From the NCBI GenBank assembly GCA_034766995.1, contig CM068321.1, positions 17,248,526 to 17,312,525 of the forward strand: a stretch of DNA of 64,000 bases. Direction: 5' to 3'. How positions within the stretch are numbered: the stretch's first letter is position 1; every line of letters begins with the position of its first letter. Source of the DNA: Acanthacorydalis orientalis. Taxonomy: Eukaryota; Arthropoda; Insecta; Megaloptera; Corydalidae. The notes under the pieces were generated by a model that was given only the letters and a program-made list of their open reading frames with translations, was not told the origin of the DNA and ran no database searches. The translations under genes and the position numbers were made by a program. This document shows, one piece after another, positions 25,026 to 38,355 of the stretch.

Positions 25026-25709
25026 CAATTTAAGAACATTGTAAGCAAAGATACCCATTTGTGTAAGTACATGTATGAACTAGTTGCGAAATGACTTTTG
25101 ACAGAAACGTATGTAAATGTTGAGCTTAAATCTTATGACTTTTAATTAGAGTAGTACCTGTTTCTATGCGGATTATCTGTATATATCTATTTGAACCAGA
25201 GTTTTTATGTATGTAATTAACACAGAACATAAAATGAGTAGTTTGTATTTAAACAACTGAATTTCACAATTGCAACAGATTCACTGCACTGGAAACAATC
25301 TTCTGTACACTGTTTTTGAGTGGACGTTTATTTTTATGTTTATTTAACAAAATACACAATGTATGCTTGTCTGTTTGTGTCAATTCGATGGAATTGAAAT
25401 AATCTCTTCTCTGTAATTATAAATTTATGAAATTATTAACAGCGAAACGTACATTATTTTCAGTAAAATAATTTATATCAGTTTTAGGGACAGATAAAAT
25501 TAAATTTTAATTATAAACATATTTTTTAAATCAAGCAGTTTCAGTATTAATTATATACAATATGTTAATTGTAGTGCAGATATCGAGGTAATTACATATC
25601 AATATTTATTATTAACTAGTTTTAAATTTAATGTTTTTTTTTGTTTTTTATTACTACATTTATAAACATTTTTTTTCAGAAGCTATAATCTATACAATTT
25701 ATTATATTA
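25022..25709. other. AT-rich unique DNA, no gene seen
   Basis: No frame, repeat or RNA gene supported. Boundaries are two TA arrays. Confidence 0.5.
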
Positions 25710-25740
<31 letters not shown>

Positions 25741-25744
25741 TATT
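25710..25744. repeat. (TA)n with CACACA
   Basis: 35 bp; last array before a 6.3-kb array-free stretch. Confidence 0.9.
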
Positions 25745-26269
25745 ATATGCAGAGGTGTAGCAACACTTTTGTGTTATTTCTGATGACAATTATTTTGCGT
25801 TTTCCTCGTAAAGTTATTTATCATAAGAAAGCTATAAATGAAAACAGATTTTTAGATTTTATACTACTGTATCTTAAAACTATTATATTTTTTTATCCGA
25901 TTTTTTTGTTTACCTTCGAAATGTTGAAACATTATAATATTACAATTAACATTCATACCCATAGAAATCGAGTTTATTCGTGTTGGCGTATGAAATAAAT
26001 TTATTGTGATTATTTAAATAATTGGATTGAGTTACGAAATATATTCTTTAGAATACCTTTGACGAAAACAATGACAACGTTATAAAAAATTCGTAAAAGA
26101 ATACACTGTAATTTATATTTGAAATATATTATTTCTTTGATTGACTAAAGAAATAGATATTCAACATATGATTATTTTTTTGTTATGAAAAGAACTAATT
26201 ATATTCATTGTTAAGAAATATTTAAACAGTTATTTTTTAATTTAATATTTTTTAATTAAAGTATATGAT
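25745..26269. other. AT-rich unique DNA before the mariner relic
   Basis: An 83-codon plus frame at 25747-25998 has hydrophobic, Phe/Ile/Tyr-rich content typical of AT-rich chance frames. Nothing else supported. Confidence 0.4.
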
Positions 26270-27131
26270 CTGGAAAAAGAAATACGTACATCAGTTAGTT
26301 AAACAACTCGAGATATGACAGAAGAACTAAAAGTTGATCATTTAATAGTTGTTTGATGTTTGAGCGTAATTAGAAAAACCAAACTGCTGGATAAATATGT
26401 TAGATACCGTATGAACTAAACGAACATCAAGCAATTCGTCGATACGAAGTCTGCTCTGTGTTTCTTTTGAGTAAAAAAATGATCTTTTTCTTGATCGAAT
26501 TGTCACATGTGATGAAAAGTGGATTCTCTACAATAATCGGAAATGTTTATTAGAGTGACTTCATCGAGAAGAAGCACCAAAATAGTTTCCTAAACCAAAG
26601 TTTCACAAAAAAAGATTATAGTCACTGTTTAGTGGTCGCCAAGTGGCATCATTTACTGCAACTTTTAAATCCTAGTGTAAATAACAGCAGAAAAATATTG
26701 GCAGGAAATTGAAAAAAATGGATGAGAAGTTGCATCTTTTACGGTCAGCATTAGTCAATCGAAGAGGACCGATTCTTCTTTATGACAAATGACTTTAAAA
26801 AAATTAAATGAACTGGGTTATGAAACCTTACCTCACCCTCCTTATTCTCTGGATCTATCTCCGACAGATTATCATTTTCTTAAACATTTGAGTAATTTCC
26901 TACGAGAGAAGGTTTTCAAAGATCAAGCATCAGTTCAAAACGCTTTCAGTGAATTCGTTAATTCCAGGACTCCAGAATTCATCTTGTAGGAATAATCAAA
27001 CTTGTTTTCCGCTGGGAGAAATGTGTGGAGGCCAATGGTCTTTATTTTGATTAATAAATATATTTTTTAACTGATATATGCGTATTTATACTCGATACAT
27101 AAAAACCGAAACTATTTTTGCACCAACCTAA
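26270..27131 (+). pseudogene. decayed mariner transposon, transposase pseudogene plus right TIR
   Basis: In order on the plus strand: TEELKVDH (second helix-turn-helix), KTKLLDKYVRY (W.P.-linker region), TCDEKW with the first catalytic Asp at 26511-26513, GPILLYDK with the second Asp at 26784-26786, then an open frame (26789-26986) with LGYETLPHPPYSLDLSPTDY and the third Asp at 26867-26869. The C-terminus KLVFRWEKCVEANGLYFD ends at a stop at 27052-27054. The right inverted repeat, read inward, is TTAGGTTGGTGCAAAAATAG at 27112-27131, followed by TA. Stops and frameshifts are frequent, and the second-to-third Asp spacing is 83 nt instead of the 105 nt of D,D34D mariners, so about 22 nt were lost. 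The left end and first helix-turn-helix are missing. Inactive. Confidence 0.88.
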
Positions 27132-27153
27132 TAAGAATTAATTAAAATATAAT

Positions 27154-27222
27154 CACCCAATGTAGGGATCGAATCGATGGTCCTGAGATAAACAGTCTTA
27201 CACTCTACGAACTAGCTTGTTC
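27154..27222 (-). pseudogene. tRNA-Lys-like relic or tRNA-derived SINE head
   Basis: On the minus strand TTCGTAGAGTGTAAGACTG, then TTTATCTCAGGACCATCGAT and TCGATCCCTACATTGGGTG follow the layout of eukaryotic tRNA-Lys (GGTAGAGCATGAGACT, AATCTCAGG, GGTTCGA.CCCACGTTGGGC). The TTCGATCCC B-box is intact; the A-box region is short by several bases, the 5' acceptor strand does not pair with the 3' strand, and the anticodon position reads GTT, not CTT. It is therefore not a functional tRNA. It lies 22 bp past the mariner end. It could be a SINE head, but no SINE body is evident. Confidence 0.6.
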
Positions 27223-27389
27223 CTTTCAGAACAAGATAGTCGATAGGGTTTGTTCTGAAATGAATTCTATTTTAACAATGGATCTTTAACGAAGATGTCA
27301 TTTTACAAAAGAAACATTTAATTAAATCTAGAGTGTGTTTTCAATACTTCGGAATTCGAGATTGAAACTTTAGTTTCTTCTTTGTATTT

Positions 27390-27990
27390 AAAGTCGACTC
27401 AATCTCTCTCGTCCGATGATGTAAATAAAGTTGCGTGCGTGTTGCGGACGCGCGTGTACGAGACCGGCAACCGAAATAAATCTAAAAAAAATCGGTGCTG
27501 CCGCGTCGTCCCTCGCGCCGACCACCACCCATTCATCAGTCGTGGAATCCAATTACCGAATCTGCGATCGGACAGTGAGAAAACACCGCCCATTAAGTGC
27601 AAATTGATTCATTTCAAAACAAATTGAGTACGCTAGACACGCACGCAGCTCACTTGATCTCTTCTGCTTCGCGTAGGTATCGCACGTCCCCACAGACTTC
27701 CATACAATACGGTCGAGCGGCGTCGGTCGATGCGAATGTGTCTGTGTATATCGAGATTAATGCCATGTACATCTTTTCTTTTCTTATACGCACGCCCGCA
27801 CGCACACGCGCGCACGTATGAAATAAACAAATAAATTGACGTGACTGAGATTCGATCGTTCCGGGATAAAAAATGTAACATGTAATATAAATTTCGCAAT
27901 AATGTCGATCCGTTGCACGTTCGAATGTTCAGCTTGTGTATAGACATGGTCAGGCGTTCCTGACCGGCAAGCTCTCCGTTTTCATTTTAA
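27390..27990. other. CpG-rich island, candidate promoter or conserved element
   Basis: The second most GC-rich block, with runs such as GCGGACGCGCGTGTACGAGA and CGCACGCCCGCACGCACACG. An arthropod-type initiator TCAGT occurs at 27536-27540 but without a convincing TATA box or downstream element. Overlapping frames of 67-104 codons occur on both strands, which is what GC-rich noncoding DNA gives by chance. Function undetermined. Confidence 0.35.
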
Positions 27991-27999
27991 ACGAATTTC

Positions 28000-30590
28000 C
28001 AATACCACACAATTTATTGAAATACATTATATACTGAAATAATGAGTATATTAAATAACTGCTTCCAATCGCAATGCAAACAGCATCAGAAAAAACACAT
28101 TTAAGAATGTAGATGTTTAAATATTATTTTATTAATAAAACTAAATCTTGTAGGTTTTAAATCTGTCCCCTTATTCTTAACAAAGATGTGCGTTGATCAA
28201 AATGAAATCAGGGAAAGTATAAAAAAAATAAATTTAAAATCACTGATCAATTAGATAAAATATAATGAATAATTCTTATATATTTTGTATTTATTTAAGT
28301 CAAATAATGAACATATTAATTTCTTTTCTGTTAATAAACATCGTCTCTCTGCTACCATTTTCAATAAATTACTGAATATTATCATATTTTGTGTCATTTG
28401 AAGTGTATTCTGCAATTTAATCCTTTATTAATCAAGTTTTTTTAAGAAATAAAATTTAGATTTTATTTAATGCAGCTCACTGAAATATCATTCAAGAATT
28501 TTTTTAAATTAATAATAATTGTGAATATAATTAAAAAAAGTGCTATTATTTGTGAGTACCAGACTGTGTAAGATTATTAACATGATAAAATCTTGTATGA
28601 TTTTCAAGTTAAATTGGAATTTAAATAGAGTTAAAGTTAAATATGCATTTTTAATAAAAATATAAAAAAGTATCATTATAAATTCATTTTTATAAACTAA
28701 AAATGATTTTTATTAGATTAAATTTGATTATAATGGAAATGTTTTTAAAAATGAAAAGCAGCTTATTAAAAAAATGTTTTGAATACGTGACTAATTAAAT
28801 GGTATTGAAATATTTTCTGTTCAAATATTTAGAGTTCTGTTTTGAAATTTCAGTTTATATATTAATTTATAAAAGTGTTAAGCATCTATTTTTGCTCTAT
28901 GTTATTATAAAAAGATGAAAATAATCAATCAATTGAAAATATTTAATATAAACATATATTAACAAATATGAGCTTAGGTTTGATCAAATAAGTAATCTAA
29001 TTAAAATAGTGTAGTTACTTTTAATGAATAAAATAAATAAACAAGAATGTAATTAATAATTATATATAGAAATTACATAAACTTTATTTCGATGAAATAG
29101 TATTATCATGGAGAAGTATAGAGATGTAGAAATTTTACGATTAAAATATATTTGAATTTTACATTAAGGATTTGTCTGTTCGATTTGATTTTTGTGAATC
29201 ATTGTATGTAGATTTGTTTTATGGAGGTTTAAAATTGAATTTTGTAATCTATTTAAAAAGATGATTATGTTGTTAAGATATATAGAAATTGGAATAATTG
29301 CTTATATTTATTCTGATCAATACATTTTAGAAATCATTGTTTGTGTTTAAATTTGAGAAAAAAGTTTACTTAGTTTAAATATTACATTGAATAATTTTAT
29401 CATATTTTACATATTCTATAAATAAATATTAATTCTCTTCTAGACACACCTTTAAAAATACTTCATATATAAAAAAATCTTAAATTAAAAAAATATAATT
29501 ATAAGTTTTGTTTGAGTGTTGATTTATATAATATATATTATAGGTGTGTTTTTAAGCGTTGTTAGCTATCTTAAATGATCTCTTCCTCATATACTATCGG
29601 AAATACATACAAACATACATGTACACTCCTCTAAACATACACATATTTGAAGGTGTTTAGCTATTCTTTGAACCATTAAAAGATTTAGTATTGTCTTTGA
29701 GTCAATTAAATATTAATTTTCTTGCCATTGCTGATCATTAATCTCGAATCCAATTCCGTAAAGAGTATATATATAATTAAACTGTCTGAAAAAGACAAAT
29801 AGTAGACCCTATTTATCAAAGATGTCATTAATAAAGAATATAAAAAATGATCTAGTTTATTATCTTTATTGTCGAATTGAAACGTGAACAGCAAAAATGT
29901 TCACAGTGTGTAAAAACAATTATGATTGTAACGTTTTCAAATTTTTTGCTTTATAAGAGAAAGTCAAATGAAACTATACAAAAACGACATATAATTTGTA
30001 ACCTGGACGCAAACAGTAATTAATTTATCGAACTGTGTTTGTCATACTAAAATACAAACACAGTATATCAAAACGGATGCATTTAAAATTGACACGAATT
30101 CCAAATAAATTGAACCTATTGGCAGTTGAAAAATACACTTTTTTTGTTTATTGCTGTAATGGAATGATTTTGTTTCATTTCATTTTTCTTTTTTTATTTT
30201 AGTATGAAGTAAATGAATAAAAGTAAATGGGGAAATAAATAAATAAAAACTACATCATTTAGTAATTTTTAATATAATTTTCTCAATAGTAATTACTCTG
30301 TAATTATTTTGATTTCAATGATCATGAAATATTTAATTGTAATATATTTAATTCGATAGTCTTTTAGTAGATTTTGTAATATTTATTTTTAAAATTATTT
30401 TGTTATTTGATAATCTAAATTTTTTTTTCATTCGTCCAAAAAATGATATACTTTTTTATTTGTAATAGTTTTTTAGTTTCTCATTTGCTTTTTATAACTA
30501 GAAATATACTATTGACTAAAGTAAAGTATGAGTACTTACAGTTCGACAAAAATAATAATTATGATTGTCGTTTATTGCAACATCTGTATT
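28000..30590. other. plain AT-rich DNA, no gene seen
   Basis: About 2.6 kb of low-complexity AT-rich sequence without TA arrays or recognisable elements. Confidence 0.6.
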
Positions 30591-31070
30591 TTACGTCATT
30601 TTGATGTAAGTCTATGGTACGGATCGACTAGTATCATCTAAGCTGCGACTACTTTGATGGCCCTAAAACACAGGTCGAGAACAAAGATGTTAATCTTAAT
30701 TGAGTCTAGACCACTAGAGTGAGAGAAATGGGCACGGGGCGTGAACCAAAGGGGATAAGACAAAATCTCACTAAATAACTATCGACGGGGGTGGAAAGTA
30801 CACACACATACTTGTATATACACACACATATAAAAGCGCACACGCAAGAACACAAAGCGTGTACGCACAACGTTTCTATTCCGTGACAGATAACCGCAGA
30901 CGTGTCAGATCCTTTAGTACAGGACGACGATGATGATATGATGACGGTGATGTGGCACGGCTTACAATTTTAAGTAAACTGAACAAGATTAAATGCTTAA
31001 GCATACTTTACATACATGCATGTACGTTATGGTTTGTGAGGATTAAACGTCCGCCTGTGTCGAGAGAATT
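30590..31070. other. GC-richer unique island
   Basis: Balanced sequence (GGGCACGGGGCGTGAACCAA, ATCGACGGGGGTGGAAAGTA) followed by short CA-type repeats (30799-30850). Only short frames. Possible regulatory element. Confidence 0.3.
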
Positions 31071-31467
31071 CCATGAAATGTTTATCGCTGGATAATTAAA
31101 TAATTAATTTCAATTTTCTCGTAATGATTCATACATGTGTTTGATGGTACAGATTAAGAGCATGTTTGAAAAAGATTCATATTTGATCAAAATTGTCGAG
31201 CTGGATTTGTATTATTTCAAAAGTCTATGTAATAATTAAAATAAATAGTAAGAATTAATTAGAAATTATTTTAATAATATATAGAGTTTTTATTTGTATT
31301 TTTGTGAACGTATTAAGAAGCTATGGATAATGAAGGAAACTGTGAATGCTATTTCATATAAAAATAAGTTAAATAGGTATTGAAAAAATACAATTATTTC
31401 CACAAATAAATCCTTTTTTTCACAAAGAAAAACAGTATTAAATATCTTAGATATTTCTGTACCTTTG

Positions 31468-31544
31468 TGCTCTGAAGATGATAGAATCAAGTTGGTGGAA
31501 TCGCCATCGAAATGCTCATAAGTAACAATCAAAAATGATTAATG
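31468..31544 (+). repeat. dispersed repeat copy B
   Basis: Carries TGCTCTGAAGATGAT, CATCGAAATGCTCATAAGTA and ACAATCAAAAATGATTAAT in the same order and orientation as the copies near 2028 and 58301. Flanks are AT-rich with no recognisable coding sequence. Confidence 0.55.
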
Positions 31545-32083
31545 ATGTGTGTAGAGACAACAAACAATCTCAATAAATTTTAAGTACGAAAATTCACAAG
31601 TGCATAAATAAAATTATTTAAAATGTTATATTATGTTGACTCTTGCTGTATATGCGAAAATTATTATATGCACTAACATGCCAATTATTTGAATATTGCT
31701 GTTCGTATTTAAATAAGGTCAATTTAATATTAATTTTTCAAAATGTATCTGTACACTCGTCATGAACAAGATTGATTTCTTTAATAATTTATAAAGAATT
31801 AATATAGAAAATGGAACGACTGTATTTTCTTTAAAAATCAATTTAATGAAGTACAACACAAGCAAACAGCAGAAAAGCAAGACAAAGCAATGGGGTAGTA
31901 AAAAATAAATTCAGAACAATACTACTGAAAGCGTTCCGTTCATTATGTATTTATATTTTTAATTTTCAATTTGTCCTACAATTGCATACTTAAATAAAAG
32001 TGAATATTTCAGATTTTTCTATTCCCAACATTGAGATTTTTGTTATTCGAAAAGTTTATATTTTATTGTAAACCTCCTCCCCA

Positions 32084-32087
<4 letters not shown>

Positions 32088-32119
<32 letters not shown>
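32088..32119. repeat. (TA)16
   Basis: 32 bp, then CACATACACG. Confidence 0.95.
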
Positions 32120-32125
<6 letters not shown>

Positions 32126-32183
32126 CACGTTCTTATATGTACATATATATATTAGTAAAACAATGAAATATTTTTTATCAGAA

Positions 32184-32186
<3 letters not shown>

Positions 32187-32239
<53 letters not shown>
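32187..32239. repeat. (TA)26
   Basis: 53 bp, pure. Confidence 0.95.
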
Positions 32240-32242
<3 letters not shown>

Positions 32243-32570
32243 TAAATATTCGCATTCAAAAATATTCATGCGAAAAGTATGAAAAACATACAGTTTTATT
32301 AATACCACATTCATTACAAAAGAACGTAATTAAAAACGTTATATTAATTAACACAAAAAAATAATATATATAATTTGTTTTTCAAATTATTTCGTTGGCA
32401 CGGGAAATATACAAAACATTTTCATATTAAAAAATATATAAAACATTTTAGTATAGAATGTCATAATTATATCTTTTTCAATTTTTTTAAAAAATATTTC
32501 GTGTTTGTTTTGAAATTAAATTTTAATTATAAAAACATCGTTACAATCTGTATGTATGAAATACTTGTAA

Positions 32571-32622
32571 ACATATATATATATATATGTATATGTATGT
32601 GTGTATGTATGTAAGTATGTAT
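32571..32622. repeat. TA/TATG/TG mixed repeat
   Basis: About 52 bp of short TA then TATG/GTGT units. Confidence 0.85.
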
Positions 32623-32639
32623 AATATGTTTATGTACAA

Positions 32640-34070
32640 TTATTAAATTGTTTATAATTTATAAAACTCGGATATCTTCTTTGATGTAAATTTTTTTCTA
32701 ATTGAATCATTTGATGTCCAATTGATATAACTTTTGTTATTCTTTTCAAAAATAAACTTTATATGAAATAAAATGGAAATAAGTTTCCTGATAGAATGAT
32801 TCTTTAAAATATTGTACAATTTATATTTGATATGAATTTGGATTTTAAAGTTGAAATTATATAGTAGATCTTTTTATTCTCATACAGAAATTAATTTCCA
32901 TGAAATAATACAGAGTATAAAAAAATTACTATTCAAATATTTAATGTATCTTTTGACAGAAATTAATTTTATAAAATTATTCATTGTAATATCAACAGAA
33001 TTAGAGAATGAAGGTAATTAAGTAGTTAATGTGAATAATGTACTATTATGAAGAACATTAACTTTTTCTTTAAAAAAACGTACCTGCAAAACTTTATATT
33101 ATATTCTTTATTTAAATGTTGTTTTTATAATATTATATATATTATTATTATTATTAGTTATCAGTACTAATAATAGAATATTATTTCTAGTTATTAGTTA
33201 AAATGATCTACGTTAATATTTTTCTTAATATTTATATTTATTTTAATATTTATTTTAAATATTATTTTTTTTTGAAAAAATATTCGAATTAATTAGAAAA
33301 TCCGAGCTATTCTTTATTATTAAATTTATACTTTTGAAACTACTATTTTTTTTTGTGTTAACACTAATTCCTTTATGAATTTTTCCCTGTGGTTTCAATA
33401 GTATCGTATGCTCTTTTAAAAATACAGTTACATCTTATGTAATCTGGATTAAAATTATTCGTTGATTAAAAATAATATTATTAATCATATATTATTCAAA
33501 ATGAAAATAAATCTTAAAGGATATTTAGAATTCACTATGTTATTGAAAATGTGGAAAAAATGCTTAAACTTTGTAAGTGAATCATTGATCTGTAAAAAAG
33601 CATTCGATTGGTCTTATATTACTAAGTTTGCAAGATTATGAAACAATAAAATAAGATTTGGTTGGAAATTAGTTATATGAATGGTTGTAATATTGAGATG
33701 TTGATATTATTGAATCAATTAGTTAGTCCTTATGAAATATTCTGTATATTTTTTTAACGAGAACAAAATTTTAATAAAACCTATTAAATTGTGAAGCAGG
33801 TATTATATTTGCATTACAATCATATTTTGATAGAACAATAATAAACTATAAGATGAATACTTGGCATACATATATAACTACACTTGTGTAGTCGAAAGAT
33901 TTATAATTAACTGGTATATAAAACGGTTAAAAAATGAATAAAACGCCAATAAGAGAATGAAATTACTATAATAATCTATAAAGATAGATTCACTGTTGGT
34001 TTTATTTTAAGATAATAAAACTTCACAACAACGTTTCTTATTCGATACATTACAGAATGTATCCATTGAA
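32640..34070. other. plain AT-rich DNA, no gene seen
   Basis: No coding, RNA or repeat feature beyond short A/T runs and an ATT/ATA-rich patch near 33130-33270. Confidence 0.55.
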
Positions 34071-34370
34071 CAGCATTTCAGTTGAATTTCAATCGACCGG
34101 CGACCAATAGGATTCGCGTTGTACGATATAAGAAAACCGCGCTGCACAGGTAATAAAATGAAAATGGCACTGTGTGCTCTATGGTTTCAGAAGTAATTCG
34201 ACGTCGCTGATTTGATTTATCGAGCGTTAATTGAGCATAAGAATCAGTGGTCGGATAGGAAGGGTCTAGAAAATTAGCTGCTATTCCCGTGTAAACGGGC
34301 AAATGATTTTTACGCGGCAATATATTATTTTTTTTATTGGTATTCGTAATTGGTTGCTTCAAACAGATTT
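34070..34370. other. short GC-richer stretch with a 94-codon frame
   Basis: A minus-strand frame at 34078-34362 (begins MKQPITNTNKKNN) coincides with a modest GC rise (TTGAATTTCAATCGACCGGC). No signal peptide, domain or convincing splice context. Could be a missed exon but is more likely noncoding. Confidence 0.2.
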
Positions 34371-36586
34371 AATTTATGACTATGTTTCTGCTTCTTTCGT
34401 TTCTTTTTTTTTTTAAAAAAAATAAACATTAAAGGCATGTACCGACTTGCGTTAGTAAAATGAAATGTAACGTTTATTTATTGCCTCGAACGTGTCATGT
34501 TCAAATGTGTTTAATTTTCGAGTTACGATTTTAACCCAGGAAAAGAAAAATACTTGAAAAAAGTCTGTTTCTTCAACAATAAAGATTTATACAATTATTT
34601 TCGTTTCGTGATGAAATTGAATCTTTATATAAATAATTGTATAATTTTTGTTATCTTTTTTGTTTCTAAAAATTTTTGATTTTTGGAAAAAATAAACTAT
34701 TTGAAAATGAATAATTACTATTGATTGAAAACATCTTTTTACTGTCATTTTATAATTTTTAAATTTATTTTTCAACTGAAAGTAAACCTTACAAAATTAA
34801 TTTATTTTTGAAATAAAATTATAAATCTGTGCTAAAATTTTGAAAAACATTCAAACCGAATAAAAATACGTTTAGAAAAGTTTGTTAAATTTGTTTTTAA
34901 GAAAGTTTTATCCATTTTATTTTATTAATTATAATACAAAGATTTTTTTCATTATTCTTTATTAGAAATAAAGTTTATTTCGGTGTAAACACAATATATT
35001 TAATCGAATGAAACGTTAATTTTCTGAAATACGTTAACAGCACATAAAAAACATAATAAACGTATATTAAAGATAATATTCATGAATATAAACAACGATT
35101 ATAAATAAATGTTAATACATATGTGTAAATGTATGACAGCAAGCGGGTCGATTCTGTTAGAAATTTCGTAAATCAAACTTTAATCCCTGCATATATGCAT
35201 GACATTGCACTTACAAGCATATAATTACCTCCCACGTTATGTTCCAATGTTTATTTATAAACTTACATTTCAAAACTGCGTCTCACTCATCCATCCACTA
35301 TATTTAAACGAAAACAACGTACGAACTCCTATTAGCTTATTACTGATCAAATATAAAGATACCGACACAGCTTCTCCCCTCATAAATATTATAAACACTG
35401 AATATTTATCACAAATTATCTACTACCTTGTTTTTTAAATAGACCTGCTTGTGGCCTATAATCTTCTACGCTCCTCATTGTCTTCTCTAACTCATCTTCT
35501 ATATTAAAGTGGTGTTAATGTGATACGTAATATAAATGTTGGACATTAATCAAACTAAAACATAATATATTTGGTAGAATTTGGGTTTTGAGAACAGTCT
35601 TAAATTAGATATAAAATATGCATTTTTCATATAAAACAGGAGAAATATGAGATATTTAAAGTTCATTCATCAACTATTATTGTTTAAAAATACTTATTGA
35701 TAGTTTGATAATATAAACAACCCCTATTTATGAAAGACAAACAATGATTTTCATTGTAAAAAGAAAGGGTTGTATTTAATAGATGAATAGATTTTTAATC
35801 AAATTAAGAACTTGTTTTACTGACAAACTATTTACAAATATAGTTTGTAAACATTTTCAAATATAATTTATTATTAAATAAGTTATTTAACATCACACAT
35901 GTTGATAATAAATAAATCAGTGATAATTGAACGGATGTTTATTTTATTTTACATAAATCTATTTATAAAGGATTTAATCTTTAAATATAAACATTTAAAT
36001 AAAACTCTATATAAACTTATTTAAAAACTTTTGTTTTTTTTTAAAAAAAAAAGAATAAACATCTTTTTATAATACAATTTCTACTCCTGTATCAAAATAT
36101 TAGCTGTTTCGAATAGAAAATTATTAAAATGATAAATATTTTGTTTTCTATAGAAGCATGTGAGTCTGGAATGAATTAATATGTTTGTTTCTGGAAATAT
36201 TGTTTTTTTTTTATTTAGTAAAACATTAAAGTGAGCAATATACGATAGATGATAGTTTAATTCTATTGAATGAAACATTACCTATGGATTGATTTTAATT
36301 AATTGAAGCAAAAGTACTATAATAATCATTTTTATAGCTTAGTTTAAAACTAAATAAAGTTATACTAAACATGTTTAACTTTCAGAAGGAAAAATCTTGT
36401 TCAATATATTTTAACTAAATTTAAATATAATAAATTGATTAACTTAATGATTCTCTGTACAATTATTATAACTCTTTTAAACATATGTCAGATTTAAATT
36501 AAATTCATATTGATAATAGTTTGAAAGTATAAATGATTATAAAGTAGTTTTTAACACATATTTGTTAAAAAAATATTTATATTTAC

Positions 36587-36610
36587 ATATATATATATAT
36601 ATATATATAT
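36587..36610. repeat. (TA)12
   Basis: 24 bp. Confidence 0.9.
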
Positions 36611-36708
36611 CTTTTTTGAAAAAAAATCATTTAACCGTGAAAAAAGAAACATTGCAAAGATTTTGAAGAAGTAAACTTATATTATTTACATATTGTATGA
36701 GGATTTAC

Positions 36709-36738
36709 TTATATACATATATATATATATATATATAA
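36709..36738. repeat. (TA)n
   Basis: 30 bp with one C. Confidence 0.9.
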
Positions 36739-37796
36739 TATAGTCATATTTTATACTGATTATTACCTAATTGTTAAATAATCTTGACTGTTTTTTTAAG
36801 AAAACATTAATAAAAATTTAGAAATTATATATTTTCTTTAAAGGACGTAATTCATCAATCTTCGAAAACACAAAATTATTTACAATAAGAATATAGAATA
36901 AATGCTAACAAGTAATTCATTAACTCGCATAAGTTTATTTGTAACAAAATCCAGTTCAATGCTTTGCGATTTCAAATAATCGTTATTTTTTCTTCGAATT
37001 TTAGAGCTGATAGAATATTATCGTTATAAATTAGATTGTGTTAGTTAAAACATAATGTTCCGTATTAGTGCTTAATGAACCTAAAGTCAAATCACATTAT
37101 AGCATAACGTTACGCTATTAATTTAATAGGTAAAGTTAGAATAGTGTTTGGAATTGTTCAAAATTATCTATATGCCACTTTATTTTCCATATGGAGTTTT
37201 ATTCTCTTACACATACCTTTTTATCTCTATAATACATATTTTGTAAAAAATCGAAAATGTTACCTATTTTTTTGTGATTTCGTTAATTTCTATCCTAATT
37301 ATTCAAAAAAGATGTTTATTTTTTGTGAAATGAATTATGAATGAAATAAAAACAAGTAATATATCCAATAATTATATAAATAATTAACAGTACAAATGTA
37401 TAAAAAGTCAAATAATATTTTGAAGTGGTATTTCCTCACTTCGAATACTTATATTTTTAAATAAGAATTTTCACTCCTCATAAATCATATTAAAAGTCAC
37501 AGTTACAAAAAATATAATTGTGATCATTTTTCAAATGAATATACAGTTAATACTGTACAATCGAAAAAATGAAATAAATTATTTCAAAAATATTTATCAT
37601 TATTAAAATTCAAAATTTTATTTAAAAATTAGAAATATCAACGATGAAAAGCTTTAAATTAAAGTATAATATGTTTATTACAAAAGAATTATTATTTAAT
37701 GAGATTAATATGTACACTACATACTACAAAGTCACATAAATATCTCAAAAATACTTTATTAAATGTACTAAATAAAAACATGTATCTTTTTACAAA

Positions 37797-37797
<1 letters not shown>

Positions 37798-37860
<63 letters not shown>
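37798..37860. repeat. (TA)31
   Basis: 63 bp, pure. Confidence 0.95.
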
Positions 37861-37862
<2 letters not shown>

Positions 37863-38245
37863 TCAGACAATGAATTATTTTTTTCTGAACGTACATAAAA
37901 GAATGCTAAAAAAAGTTATATTGTCTGTTAAGAATTATATAAAGACAACAAACACACAATAATCTTTAAAATACCTCAACGCTGACTGTTCCCTTTTATA
38001 TAATAAACATCACATTCATATAGTATCTATATGTCATCCAGCATTATTACACAATTTATCATTTAAAATGAAAGGCTGAAATAATATATTCAAGTTATTA
38101 TAATATATAATAATAATATGTTTGCGTCTCAGTGTTAAAATCAAAATGAAACCTTTCACAGAGACAACACAATTAAAGAACAAAACGAAATGCGAGCGGA
38201 ATGAATAGAATAATAATAAAAAAGAACACACTACATTCATGTGTT

Positions 38246-38288
38246 TATATATATATATATATATATATGTTTTTGTGGGGTTATATGA

Positions 38289-38351
<63 letters not shown>
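38246..38351. repeat. two (TA)n tracts
   Basis: 23 bp and 60 bp split by a 23-bp G/T-rich spacer (GTTTTTGTGGGG...). Confidence 0.95.

Positions 38352-38355
<4 letters not shown>

Larger units (their letters stand above)
34400..37790. other. AT-rich DNA, no gene seen
   Basis: Two short TA arrays (36587-36610, 36709-36738) in otherwise unique AT-rich sequence. A pyrimidine-rich patch at 35200-35510 reads open for 79 codons on plus without a recognisable product. Confidence 0.5.

Noticed and set aside
27633..27947. Overlapping frames of 67-104 codons on both strands at 27.4-27.95 kb
   Set aside because: Open frames on both strands at once are typical of CpG-rich noncoding DNA; none has family features.
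34078..34362. 94-codon minus-strand frame starting MKQPITNTNKKNN
   Set aside because: No recognisable family, no polyadenylation or splice signals in suitable places. Kept only as a possible exon.
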